From assembly GCA_002452215.1 (NCBI GenBank), contig DKCO01000059.1:1-38921 (forward strand): a stretch of 38,921 nt of DNA, given 5' to 3'. The stretch is from Spirochaetales bacterium UBA6872. Lineage in GTDB: Bacteria > Spirochaetota > Spirochaetia > Sphaerochaetales > Sphaerochaetaceae. Every line of letters starts with the position of its first letter. The first letter of the stretch is position 1. The notes beneath the pieces are model-generated. The model worked only from the letters and a program-made list of their open reading frames with translations, was not told the DNA's origin and did not search any database. This document shows positions 8,052 to 16,104 of this stretch, piece by piece. A program made the position numbers and the translations under genes.

Positions 8052-8450
8052 ATGGCAGTTAGTGATCCAATTGCAGATATGCTGACTAAGATCAGAAATG
8101 CTAGTCAGGCTAAGCATGAAAAGGTTGATGTAACAGCTTCAAATCTTAAGCTCCAGATTATCAAGATCCTTAAGAATGAAGGTTTTATCAAGAATTTCAA
8201 GAAAGTGACAAAGGATGATCTGACATTCATCAGAATATTCCTTAAATATGAGGACGATCAGAAGCCTGTTATCCATGGTATCGATCGTATCTCCACTCCT
8301 GGTCGCCGTGTTTATTGCGGTTACAAGGATATGCCTTCCATTTACAATGGAATTGGAGTGGTAGTCGTTTCAACCTCAACAGGTGTTGTTACTGGCAAGA
8401 AAGCTAAAGAAGCACGTGTTGGTGGCGAGCTTATTTGCACAGTCTGGTAA
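8052..8450 (+). CDS. rpsH: 30S ribosomal protein S8
   Basis: S8 is a primary 16S-binding protein and the spc operon repressor in E. coli. The 132-residue product begins AVSDPIADMLTKIRNA and ends with the conserved GVVVVSTSTGVVTGKKAKEA region. No obvious S8 target was recognised at the rplX-rplE junction, but this was not folded. Confidence 0.97.
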   Translation: MAVSDPIADMLTKIRNASQAKHEKVDVTASNLKLQIIKILKNEGFIKNFKKVTKDDLTFIRIFLKYEDDQKPVIHGIDRISTPGRRVYCGYKDMPSIYNGIGVVVVSTSTGVVTGKKAKEARVGGELICTVW

Positions 8451-8464
8451 GGAGAGAAGATAAA

Positions 8465-9013
8465 ATGTCTAGAATCGGAAAATTGCCAGTTGCTATTCCA
8501 GCAGGTGTAACAGTTAAGCTCGAAAATGGCTTTGTATCTGTTTCTGGCCCAAAGGGAAGTCTTTCCCAGTATGTCAGACCAGAGGTCAAGGTTGATATCC
8601 AGCCTAACGAGGTTGTTTTGACAAGGATCAATGATGAGAAATCATCAAGAAGCTATCATGGTCTTTATCGCCAGCTAATCAATAACATGATTGAAGGTGT
8701 TTCCAAGGGATTTTCAAAGACTCTGTTGATCAATGGCGTTGGCTACAGAGCAGAACTTAGCAAGGATGGGAAGATCCTTATTCTTGCTCTTGGATACTCA
8801 ACAATCATAGAGTATGTAATCCCTCAAGGAATTACAATTACAGCAGATGGCCCAGGCAAGCTTACAGTTGCAGGTATCGACAAGGCGCAGGTTGGTCAAG
8901 TAAGCGCAGAAATCCGCTCACTTAGAGGACCAGAGCCATACAAGGGCAAGGGCATCAAGTATGAGACCGAGAATATCCGCCGCAAGGTTGGTAAGTCCGG
9001 TGCTAAGAAATAA
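8465..9013 (+). CDS. rplF: 50S ribosomal protein L6
   Basis: L6 lies near the factor-binding centre of the 50S subunit. The 182-residue product begins MSRIGKLPVAIPAGV and carries the C-terminal signature GPEPYKGKGIKYETENIRRK. The ATG at 8465 is chosen over an upstream in-frame ATG at 8435, which is inside rpsH, and follows AGGAGAG. Confidence 0.97.
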   Translation: MSRIGKLPVAIPAGVTVKLENGFVSVSGPKGSLSQYVRPEVKVDIQPNEVVLTRINDEKSSRSYHGLYRQLINNMIEGVSKGFSKTLLINGVGYRAELSKDGKILILALGYSTIIEYVIPQGITITADGPGKLTVAGIDKAQVGQVSAEIRSLRGPEPYKGKGIKYETENIRRKVGKSGAKK

Positions 9014-9026
9014 GGCGGTTTAGGTT

Positions 9027-9386
9027 ATGAACAGAATGATTGATAAAAGAAGAAAGCAGGCCAAGAGAAAGGCTCACATCAGAAAGAGAATCTCTGGAAC
9101 CGCTGCCAGACCAAGGTTGACTGTATTCAGGTCCAACATGCATATGTATGTACAGGCTATCGACGATACAGTAGGACATACACTGGTTTCTGCATCTACT
9201 GTTGAGGCTGAATTGAAAGATCTCAAAAATACAGTTGCTGACGCTGAAAAGCTTGGAGAGGCTGTAGGAAAGAGGCTCTTAGAGAAAAATATCACGGCAG
9301 TCGTGTTCGATAGAAACGGCTATTTGTACCATGGTATTGTGAAGAGCATCGCAGATGGCGCTAGAAAAGCCGGTGTTAAGTTCTAG
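9027..9386 (+). CDS. rplR: 50S ribosomal protein L18
   Basis: L18 binds 5S rRNA together with L5. The 119-residue product has RIRKRISGTAARPRLTVFRS-like sequence near the N terminus and a typical FDRNGYLYHGIVKSIADGAR C-terminal block. Start ATG could be at 9027 or the Met three codons later. Confidence 0.95.
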   Translation: MNRMIDKRRKQAKRKAHIRKRISGTAARPRLTVFRSNMHMYVQAIDDTVGHTLVSASTVEAELKDLKNTVADAEKLGEAVGKRLLEKNITAVVFDRNGYLYHGIVKSIADGARKAGVKF

Positions 9387-9394
9387 GAGCGGGT

Positions 9395-9901
9395 ATGGAA
9401 AAGTCAAGAGATAAAGAATTCAAAGATGGCTATGTAGAGAAGCTTGTTACTCTCAATCGAGTTTCCAAGACTGTCAAGGGTGGAAGAAAAATGTCTTTCG
9501 CTGCCTTGGTTGTTGTTGGCTACGGTGATGGCAGAGTAGGATATGGCTTCGGAAAAGCAAATGACGTATCAGATGCTATCAGGAAAGCTACAGATAAAGC
9601 TAAGAGCAGCTTGATCACAGTTCCTTTAAAGGGAAATACAATCCCTCATGACATGGTTGGGAAATTCAAGAGTGCTTCAGTTCTTTTGAAGCCTGCTGTT
9701 CCTGGTACAGGTGTTATCGCTGGAGGCGCTGTTCGTTTAGTTTGCGATGCGGCTGGTATCAAGGACGTGCTTTCAAAGTCCCTCGGTTCCAGAAATGGCA
9801 TCAATACAGTCAAAGCTACATTCGATGCTTTTGAGCATTTGTATGATGCAAAGGCTGTTGCTAATTCCAGAGGCAAGACTCTGAAGGAAATGTGGAGCTA
9901 A
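9395..9901 (+). CDS. rpsE: 30S ribosomal protein S5
   Basis: S5 is a fidelity and assembly protein of the 30S subunit. The 168-residue product contains LVTLNRVSKTVKGGRKMSF, then VGYGFGKANDVSDAI and the C-terminal GIKDVLSKSLGSRN. Length and motifs are normal. The rpmD ribosome-binding site lies in the last codons of this gene. Confidence 0.97.
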   Translation: MEKSRDKEFKDGYVEKLVTLNRVSKTVKGGRKMSFAALVVVGYGDGRVGYGFGKANDVSDAIRKATDKAKSSLITVPLKGNTIPHDMVGKFKSASVLLKPAVPGTGVIAGGAVRLVCDAAGIKDVLSKSLGSRNGINTVKATFDAFEHLYDAKAVANSRGKTLKEMWS

Positions 9902-9903
9902 AA

Positions 9904-10083
9904 ATGGCACAGATAAAGATCACTCTTGTTAAGAGCGTTGCTGGATCGCTTCCAGTCCAGAGAAAGACTGTAAAGGTCCTTGGACTTGGAAAGATCAATA
10001 GTAGCGTAGTACGTGAAGATAATCCTGTCACCCGTGGCATGGTTCGCACAGTAGAACACCTTGTTAAGGTCGAGGAGGTTTAA
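9904..10083 (+). CDS. rpmD: 50S ribosomal protein L30
   Basis: L30 is a small 50S protein, absent from some bacteria. The 59-residue product MAQIKITLVKSVAGSLPVQR... with RTVEHLVKVEEV at the end fits the family. The ATG at 9904 is used instead of 9892, which overlaps rpsE; GGAG at 9894-9897 supports it. Confidence 0.94.
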   Translation: MAQIKITLVKSVAGSLPVQRKTVKVLGLGKINSSVVREDNPVTRGMVRTVEHLVKVEEV

Positions 10084-10085
10084 TT

Positions 10086-10517
10086 ATGGCACAGATTGTT
10101 AAGCCAGAAGGTGCAACAAAGAAAAAGACAATCGTAGGTCGTGGCGCTTCTTCGAAAGGTAGAGCTTGTGGTCGTGGACATGATGGGCAGAATAGCCGCT
10201 CTGGCGGTGGAGTAAGGCCTGGATTTGAAGGCGGACAGATGCCTCTCTACAGAAGAGTCGCAAGGAGAGGCTTCTCAAACTATCCATTCAAGGAAGAATA
10301 TCAGGCTGTATCACTTGCAACTATTGAAGCTGTATACGAAAATGGTGATGTCGTTTCCAATGAAACTCTCAAGGAGAGAGGAGTAATCAAGGGAAAGAAC
10401 ACTGTTGCTAAGATCCTTTCAGATGGTGATTTGACCAAGAAAGTGACAATTGAGGGGCTAAAGTGCTCAAAGGTTGCTGCTGAGAAGATTCAGGCTGCAG
10501 GTGGAGAAGTTAAATAA
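10086..10517 (+). CDS. rplO: 50S ribosomal protein L15
   Basis: L15 is a late-assembly 50S protein. The 143-residue product has a Gly/Arg-rich N-terminal region with GRGASSKGRACGRGHDGQ, the GFEGGQMPLYRRVARRGF motif and a compact C-terminal domain. It starts two bases after rpmD and precedes secY by 18 bases. Confidence 0.96.
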   Translation: MAQIVKPEGATKKKTIVGRGASSKGRACGRGHDGQNSRSGGGVRPGFEGGQMPLYRRVARRGFSNYPFKEEYQAVSLATIEAVYENGDVVSNETLKERGVIKGKNTVAKILSDGDLTKKVTIEGLKCSKVAAEKIQAAGGEVK

Positions 10518-10535
10518 AAACGAAAGGTAAGTCAA

Positions 10536-11897
10536 ATGGCAAACACTCTGGTAGAATCATTCAGGATAAAGAGCACTAGGAAGAAGATATTCTTCACGAT
10601 AGGTATTTTGATTATCTCTCGAATTGGAGCTATGCTTCCTATTCCTGGAATAAATCCGGCTGCAGTACTAAACTACTTCAACTCGAATTCCAACTCCTTT
10701 ACTGAATACTTGAATTTCTTCTCCGGCGGTGCATTTGCAAACTTCTCGATTTTCATGTTGGGAGTAATGCCATACATCAGTACTCAGATTATTTTGCAGT
10801 TGCTGATGGTGGTAATCCCATCGCTTAAGAAGCTTGCAGAGGATCCTCAAGGTTCAAAGAAGATTCAGCAGTATACTAGATACGGTAGCGTCGTGGTTTG
10901 TGCATTGCAAGGTGCAGCAGCATCTGTATATGCACGTGGTATTCCTGGCGCATTGGCAGTCTCGTCCGGAGTATTTATTCCAGTTGCTATAATCAGCGTT
11001 ACAGCTGGTTCTATGCTCTTGGTTTGGCTTGGCGAGAAGATTACTCAGTATGGTATTGGAAATGGTATCTCGCTGTTGATCTTTGCTGGTATCGTAGCTA
11101 GAATCCCAACTGCTATCTACACTATGATTCAGGGAATTGGTAACCATACAATCAACCCTGTATCTTTGATTGTAGTTGTTGTTATGTTCTTCTTCGTCGT
11201 TGCTCTTGTTATCTTTGAAGAGAAAGGACAGAGGAAGATTCCAGTTGTATATTCCAGCCGACAGGTCGGAAATAGGTTGTATAGAGGGCAGAATACATTC
11301 TTCCCTGTAAAGATTAATCCATCAGGTGTTATTCCTGTAATCTTTGCTTCTACACTCCTTTCATTCCCCTTGCAATTGGGATATAATTCGAATATTAAGT
11401 GGCTACAGGCAGTAGCAAATTTCTTAAATCCGCAGCGTGCCCCCTATCTAATCATCTACACCCTGCTGATTTTGGGTTTTGCTTACTTCTATACCTCATT
11501 GGTTCTCAGACCAAGTGATATTGCTGAGAACATAAGAGCGAATGGAGGTACTATCCCTGGTATTGGCTCAGGCTTCAAGAAGGATGCTAAGGGCAATGTT
11601 GTGATCAACAAGGAAACAGGCAAGCCAGTGACTGTTCTGGAAGATTATCTGAGAAAGGTTATTAATAGAGTTGCTTTCTCTGGTGCAATCTTCTTGGCAT
11701 TTATTGCTTTGATTCCTACATTGATTCAGCTTGCATTTAATTTGCCTTCAAGTGTTGCCATGATGTTTGGTGGAACATCTCTTATCATTATGGTAGGCGT
11801 TGACCTCGAAACAGTTAATCAGCTCGAGACAGAGCTCGGTGAGCATAAGATATCAAAGGATTACCGCCCTAAGAAGCGCAAGACCAATAAGATCTAA
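10536..11897 (+). CDS. secY: protein translocase subunit SecY
   Basis: SecY is the channel subunit of the SecYEG inner-membrane translocase. The 453-residue product has ten predicted hydrophobic segments, including the plug-proximal GAMLPIPGINP region and the conserved GIGNGISLLIFAGI and PSDIAENIRANGGTIPGI blocks. Between IPGI and the next segment there is an insertion of roughly 20 residues (GFKKDAKGNVVINKETGK, near residues 346-364) in the cytosolic loop that in other SecY proteins contacts ribosome and SecA. Its place after rplO is canonical; adk, map and infA, often next, are absent. Confidence 0.97.
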   Translation: MANTLVESFRIKSTRKKIFFTIGILIISRIGAMLPIPGINPAAVLNYFNSNSNSFTEYLNFFSGGAFANFSIFMLGVMPYISTQIILQLLMVVIPSLKKLAEDPQGSKKIQQYTRYGSVVVCALQGAAASVYARGIPGALAVSSGVFIPVAIISVTAGSMLLVWLGEKITQYGIGNGISLLIFAGIVARIPTAIYTMIQGIGNHTINPVSLIVVVVMFFFVVALVIFEEKGQRKIPVVYSSRQVGNRLYRGQNTFFPVKINPSGVIPVIFASTLLSFPLQLGYNSNIKWLQAVANFLNPQRAPYLIIYTLLILGFAYFYTSLVLRPSDIAENIRANGGTIPGIGSGFKKDAKGNVVINKETGKPVTVLEDYLRKVINRVAFSGAIFLAFIALIPTLIQLAFNLPSSVAMMFGGTSLIIMVGVDLETVNQLETELGEHKISKDYRPKKRKTNKI

Positions 11898-11912
11898 TTA
11901 GGAGCTTTGACT

Positions 11913-12026
11913 ATGAAAGTAAGAGCAAGTGTCAAACCAATTTGTGACAAGTGTAAAGTTATTAGACGCGGAGGAGTTGTTCGCATTATTTGTGAAAACC
12001 CAAAGCATAAGCAGAGACAGAAATAA
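11913..12026 (+). CDS. rpmJ: 50S ribosomal protein L36
   Basis: L36 is a 37-residue zinc-binding protein of the 50S subunit. The product starts MKVRASVKPICDKCKVIRRG and has the C11, C14, C27 and H32 zinc ligands of the zinc form. An AGGAG site at 11900-11904 precedes the ATG. The frame was read by eye because of its short length; position between secY and rpsM is canonical. Confidence 0.96.
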   Translation: MKVRASVKPICDKCKVIRRGGVVRIICENPKHKQRQK

Positions 12027-12040
12027 GGTAGGAGACCAAT

Positions 12041-12406
12041 ATGGCACGTATAGCTGGTGTTGACTTGCCAAATAAGGCAGTTAAGATCGCATTGACATAT
12101 ATCTATGGTATCGGCAATAAGTCTGCTATGGATATTTGTTCAAAGACTGGAATTGATCCAAATGTCAGGATTAATACTTTATCCAGTGATGATATCGGTA
12201 AGATTAGAACTGTACTAGAAGAAGAGTACAAGATTGAGGGACATCTCAGAACAGAAGTTGCTCTCAATATCAAGAGATTGATGGATATCGGATGCTACAG
12301 AGGTCTTCGCCATAGAAAAGGACTTCCTGTAAGAGGTCAGAGGACAAAGACTAACGCTCGAACAAGAAAGGGCAGAAAGAAGACCGTCGCAGGCAAGAAG
12401 AAATAA
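12041..12406 (+). CDS. rpsM: 30S ribosomal protein S13
   Basis: S13 forms intersubunit bridges in the 30S head. The 121-residue product has the MARIAGVDLPNKAVKIALTY start, the H-rich segment GCYRGLRHRKGLPVRGQRT and a basic tail ending GKKK. Length and motifs are normal. Confidence 0.97.
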   Translation: MARIAGVDLPNKAVKIALTYIYGIGNKSAMDICSKTGIDPNVRINTLSSDDIGKIRTVLEEEYKIEGHLRTEVALNIKRLMDIGCYRGLRHRKGLPVRGQRTKTNARTRKGRKKTVAGKKK

Positions 12407-12422
12407 GGATAAGGTATAGAAA

Positions 12423-12800
12423 ATGGCTAACGTAAAGAAGAAAGTAAAGAAGACAGTTCTGGAAGGAAATGTATATATCCAGGCGACCTTCAACAATACA
12501 ATCATTACTGTTACCGATCTTACCGGTAACGCAATTTCTTGGGCTTCTGCTGGTGGACTTGGCTTCCGTGGAGCAAAGAAATCAACTCCTTATGCTGCAC
12601 AGACAACATGCGAGACTGCTGCGAAGAAAGCAATGGACTATGGTCTCAAAGAGGTCAATGTTTACGTAAAGGGACCAGGTGTTGGGCGTGAAAGCGCAAT
12701 TAGAGCTCTTGGCGTAATCGGTTTGAAGGTAAAGTCTATAAAAGACGTGACTCCAATCCCTCATAATGGCTGTCGTCCACGAAAGACTCGCCGTGTTTGA
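12423..12800 (+). CDS. rpsK: 30S ribosomal protein S11
   Basis: S11 lines the 30S platform near the E site. The 125-residue product has ATFNNTIITVTDLTGNAISW, GPGVGRESAIRAL and the terminal PHNGCRPRKTRRV. It is followed by two hairpins, not by rpsD, which is the usual neighbour in many bacteria. Confidence 0.97.
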   Translation: MANVKKKVKKTVLEGNVYIQATFNNTIITVTDLTGNAISWASAGGLGFRGAKKSTPYAAQTTCETAAKKAMDYGLKEVNVYVKGPGVGRESAIRALGVIGLKVKSIKDVTPIPHNGCRPRKTRRV

Positions 12801-12804
12801 TTTT

Positions 12805-12851
12805 TCTATCAGGCAGTCGAGCCTGATAGATATTGCTGCTTAGATGCAGCA
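12805..12851 (+). promoter_or_regulatory. tandem hairpins between rpsK and rpoA
   Basis: Two perfect stem-loops follow the rpsK stop: TCTATCAGGC-agtcga-GCCTGATAGA (12805-12830, 10 bp) and TGCTGC-ttagat-GCAGCA (12834-12851, 6 bp), the latter followed by a short T-rich stretch. Neither has a full T tract, so attenuation, mRNA processing or stability control of rpoA-rplQ are all possible. The RBS for rpoA begins 10 bases later. Confidence 0.5.
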
Positions 12852-12870
12852 TGATTTTATAGGAGTAATC

Positions 12871-13932
12871 ATGGCTAGAAAAAATCTTCTTAAGGGCTTC
12901 AAGAGACCGACTGGGATTATCTCTGATCACACAGTATCGACTCCAGATTATGGCAAGTTTGTAGCATATCCATTCGAGAGAGGGTTTGGAACTACTGTTG
13001 GAAATACACTCCGCAGAGTACTTCTTTCTTCGATTCAAGGCTATGCTGTAACAGCAATCCGTTTCACTACTTTCTCAAACTCTGATTTGAGAGAGGCTCA
13101 TATGGTGACTTCGGAATTTGAGCCATTACCTGGAGTAAGAGAAGATATCTCAGATATCATTGCAGCTATTAAGAAATTGCAAATCAGCATGCCAGAGGAA
13201 AGCGAAGGGACGATAATCACTATTCCGTGCAAGGGACCAGGTGTTATCACTGGAGCAGACTTCGAGAGAGATCAGGTGACTGTAACAAACAAGGATCTCG
13301 TAATATTCACGATGATGGATGATTGCGATCTTGAGATGGAAGTCCAGATTGATCTCGGTCGTGGCTATGTGCCATCAGAGCTCAATGAAAAGTATTCAGA
13401 AGAGCCTGGTACGATTTCTATTGATGCATTCTTCTCTCCTGTTAAGAGAGTAAAGTACTCTATCGAGCCTACGAGAGTTGGTCAAAGAAATGACTATGAC
13501 AAACTTACTCTAGAGATTTTCACAGATGGAACTATAACACCTGAGGATGCTCTTGGAGAGGCTGCAAAGATTATCAAGGAGCATTTTACAATCTTCATTA
13601 ACTTCGACGAGGACAAAATCTGTACAACAGAAGAGGTTGATGAGGAAGAAGAGAGGATAAAGAAGCTTCTAGATACTCCTGTTGAGGAGCTGGAGCTTAC
13701 AGTCCGTTCTTCAAATTGCTTGAAGAATGCTGGAATCAAGACAATCGGCGATTTGGCAAAGAAGACTGAAGAGGAAATTGGAAAGACAAGGAATTTTGGA
13801 AAGAAATCCCTTGCTGAGATTAAGGATAAGCTCAAAGATTGGGGGCTTACTCTTGGCATGACCGACTTCAGTGTATTAAAGACATCTATTAAAGTTCCAG
13901 AGAGTAAGGAAGTAGAGAACAATGAGGCATAG
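12871..13932 (+). CDS. rpoA: DNA-directed RNA polymerase subunit alpha
   Basis: The alpha dimer is the scaffold of RNA polymerase; its C-terminal domain binds UP elements and activators. The 353-residue product has an N-terminal dimerisation domain (GFGTTVGNTLRRVLLSS) and a helix-hairpin-helix C-terminal domain from about residue 270 (SSNCLKNAGIKTIGDL). AGGAG at 12861-12865 supports the ATG at 12871 over an in-frame ATG at 12844. The 3' end overlaps rplQ by 11 bases, suggesting translational coupling. Confidence 0.97.
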   Translation: MARKNLLKGFKRPTGIISDHTVSTPDYGKFVAYPFERGFGTTVGNTLRRVLLSSIQGYAVTAIRFTTFSNSDLREAHMVTSEFEPLPGVREDISDIIAAIKKLQISMPEESEGTIITIPCKGPGVITGADFERDQVTVTNKDLVIFTMMDDCDLEMEVQIDLGRGYVPSELNEKYSEEPGTISIDAFFSPVKRVKYSIEPTRVGQRNDYDKLTLEIFTDGTITPEDALGEAAKIIKEHFTIFINFDEDKICTTEEVDEEEERIKKLLDTPVEELELTVRSSNCLKNAGIKTIGDLAKKTEEEIGKTRNFGKKSLAEIKDKLKDWGLTLGMTDFSVLKTSIKVPESKEVENNEA

Positions 13933-14356
13933 AGTTGGATTCAATGCGCTTTCTCGTAAGTCTGGCGAACGCAAGGCACTAAAGCGCAACATGGTCACAT
14001 CTCTCTTTAGATTTGAGAGAATCGAGACAACTAAGGCTAAGGCACTTGAAGTCAGAAGGATGGCAGAAAAGATGATTACACGTGCGAAAGTGGATAGTGT
14101 CCACAATAGACGTGAAATTGCCAAGTTTGTTTATGATGAAGCTATCGTAGACAAGCTCTTCAAGGAAATCGCTCCGATGTTCGCAGAACGCAAGGGTGGT
14201 TACACAAGGATTCTCAAGACTGGTTATAGGCTTGGGGACGCTGCCGAGATGGTAATTCTTGAGCTAGTCGAAAAGACAGCATCAAAGACAGAAAAGGCAG
14301 AGAAGAAGGATGCAAAGAAAGCGAAGAAAGCTGAGAATGCATCCGCAGCAAAGTAA
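13922..14356 (+). CDS. rplQ: 50S ribosomal protein L17
   Basis: L17 is at the tunnel exit region of the 50S subunit. The 144-residue product has the MRHRVGFNALSRKSGERKAL start and the GYTRILKTGYRLGDAAEM core. It carries a Lys/Ala-rich tail of about 25 residues (EKAEKKDAKKAKKAENASA) beyond the usual end, likely disordered and RNA-binding. It is the last gene of the supercluster and overlaps rpoA. Confidence 0.97.
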   Translation: MRHRVGFNALSRKSGERKALKRNMVTSLFRFERIETTKAKALEVRRMAEKMITRAKVDSVHNRREIAKFVYDEAIVDKLFKEIAPMFAERKGGYTRILKTGYRLGDAAEMVILELVEKTASKTEKAEKKDAKKAKKAENASAAK

Positions 14357-14384
14357 TCGAGAATAGGTTGCTCACTGCTGAAAG

Positions 14385-14445
14385 TCTTCCTATTGGAAGA
14401 GTATGGGTTTTACCCTAGCGCCGTCACAGATGTGGCGGTTTTTTA
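14385..14445 (+). terminator. Rho-independent terminator region of the ribosomal supercluster
   Basis: The terminator is CCGTCAC-agat-GTGGCGG (14421-14438, seven pairs with one G-T) followed by six Ts. Upstream are two smaller hairpins, TCTTCC-tatt-GGAAGA (14385-14400) and GGGT-ttt-ACCC (14405-14415), which may protect the 3' end or form a small 3' RNA. Confidence 0.8.
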
Positions 14446-14503
14446 TTTGCCTTAAACAATGCAAATTATATAATAGGTCTCTCAATATAAATCAATGATT
14501 GTC

Positions 14504-14546
14504 TTGACAGCAACAGTTCTTTGATTCACTATCAAAATGTTATACT
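14504..14546 (+). promoter_or_regulatory. candidate promoter(s) for rny-ymdB
   Basis: An extended -10 element TGtTATACT (14538-14546) lies close to the rny start and would give a leader of about 16 nt that holds only the AAGGAGG site (14552-14558). A separate TTGACA at 14504-14509 has only a weak -10 (CACTAT, 14527-14532) at 17 nt. Which one is used cannot be decided by eye. Confidence 0.5.
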
Positions 14547-14568
14547 TTTAAAAGGAGGTATCGAAAAG

Positions 14569-16104
14569 ATGCTAATAACACTATTGATATCCCTCCTATG
14601 TTGTATTGCTGGTATAGTTGCAGGTTTTGTAGGCCGTTGGATTTATGCGAAGGTTAAGTTGACCTCTGTTGAGCAAAAAGCAAAGCGCTTGGAGGCAGAT
14701 GCTGTAAGAGCCGCTGAGGCAAAGGCTAAAGAGATCATCCTAGAGACTAGAGAGAAGCTCCAAAAAGAGCAACAAGCTCAGGAGAGTGAAGCGAGAGAGA
14801 GACGATTCGAATTGCAAAAGAGCGAGCGACGACTTTTGCAAAAAGAAGAAAACCTTGATCAAAAGCAACAAGAAATCGAAGCTGTCAAGCGACAACTGGG
14901 AGAGAGGGACGAAGCTCTTATCCAAAAAGAGAAAGAAGCGACTGAGAAAGAGGATATGCTTTCGAAAGAACTTGAGAGAGTCGCTCAGATGACACGAGAG
15001 GAAGCTAAAGACTCGATAATAGAGCAAATGAAACAAAAGGCCGAACATGATGGCCAAGTTTACATCAACAAAATCGAGCAAGAAGCGCAATTGCAAGCAG
15101 ATAAAAAGGCTCGTGACATCATAGTCACATCTATTCAAAGGCTTGCAACTGAAGTCTCTGGAGAGATTACTACCACATCTGTAAGTCTCCCATCTGATGA
15201 GATGAAGGGACGAATCATAGGCAGAGAAGGACGCAATATCAGGACTCTGGAAACATTGACAGGTGTCGATATCATTATCGATGATACTCCTGAAGCTGTC
15301 GTCATCTCCTGCTTTGATCCTGTGAGAAAGGAAATAGCAAGAGTTGCGCTTGAGCGACTTGTCCAAGATGGCAGAATCCATCCAGCGAGAATCGAAGAAG
15401 TTGTAAACAAAGTCTCAAAGGAAGTTGGCAGGATAATTGTTGACGAGGGAGAGAAGGTAGTATTTGACCTTGGCATCCACAGCATGGGAACAGAGCTTAT
15501 TAGAGCGCTGGGGCGTTTACACTTCAGAACTTCCTATGGCCAGAATGTTCTCTTGCATTCAAAAGAAGTTGCTATACTTGCTGGTATGATTGCATCTGAG
15601 GTAGGAGCAGATGCAGAGATTGCAAAGCGTGGTGGCCTTTTGCATGACATAGGAAAGGGAGCAGAGACAGAAAGCGAAGCCAACCATGCGGAGCTAGGCG
15701 CTGAACTCGTAAAGAGACTCGGAGAGGATCCTAAAGTTGTCAATTGCGTTCTTGCACATCATGGGGATGTTGAACCAACTTGTCTTGAATCGATTATAGT
15801 CCAGATTGCTGATGCAATCTCTGCTGCACGCCCTGGAGCCAGAAGAGAAAGCTTGGACAACTACATCAAGCGACTTGAATCGCTGGAGAATATTGCTAAA
15901 GGTTTCGATGGAGTTGATAATGCATTTGCAATCCAAGCTGGCCGAGAGCTCAGGATAATGGTAAATAGCGACAGTGTGTCGGATGAAGGTGCTAAGAAGA
16001 TTGCACAAGGTATCGCAGAAAGGATTGAAGCTGAGTTAAGATATCCTGGCAAGATTAAGGTTACAATCATCAGGGAGACACGAGTTGTGGAGTATGCAAA
16101 ATAA
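14569..16104 (+). CDS. rny: ribonuclease Y
   Basis: RNase Y is a membrane-anchored endoribonuclease that starts mRNA decay in bacteria lacking RNase E. The 511-residue product has an N-terminal membrane helix (LLISLLCCIAGIVAGFVG), a long charged coiled coil (about 25-195), a KH domain with GRIIGREGRN (about 213-222) and an HD domain with the HD pair at residues 359-360 (LLHDIGKG), so the catalytic metal site is present. The ATG at 14569 follows AAGGAGG and is preferred to an upstream in-frame TTG. Stop and ymdB start overlap (TAATG), as expected for this conserved gene pair. Confidence 0.97.
   Translation: MLITLLISLLCCIAGIVAGFVGRWIYAKVKLTSVEQKAKRLEADAVRAAEAKAKEIILETREKLQKEQQAQESEARERRFELQKSERRLLQKEENLDQKQQEIEAVKRQLGERDEALIQKEKEATEKEDMLSKELERVAQMTREEAKDSIIEQMKQKAEHDGQVYINKIEQEAQLQADKKARDIIVTSIQRLATEVSGEITTTSVSLPSDEMKGRIIGREGRNIRTLETLTGVDIIIDDTPEAVVISCFDPVRKEIARVALERLVQDGRIHPARIEEVVNKVSKEVGRIIVDEGEKVVFDLGIHSMGTELIRALGRLHFRTSYGQNVLLHSKEVAILAGMIASEVGADAEIAKRGGLLHDIGKGAETESEANHAELGAELVKRLGEDPKVVNCVLAHHGDVEPTCLESIIVQIADAISAARPGARRESLDNYIKRLESLENIAKGFDGVDNAFAIQAGRELRIMVNSDSVSDEGAKKIAQGIAERIEAELRYPGKIKVTIIRETRVVEYAK

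Noticed and set aside
7173..8117. 314-residue open frame on the minus strand
   Set aside because: It lies fully antisense to rplE and rpsN, has no ribosome-binding site of note and no recognisable domain; it is a coding shadow.
14740..15381. 213-residue minus-strand frame
   Set aside because: Mirror of the coiled-coil part of rny; Leu/Ser-rich shadow.
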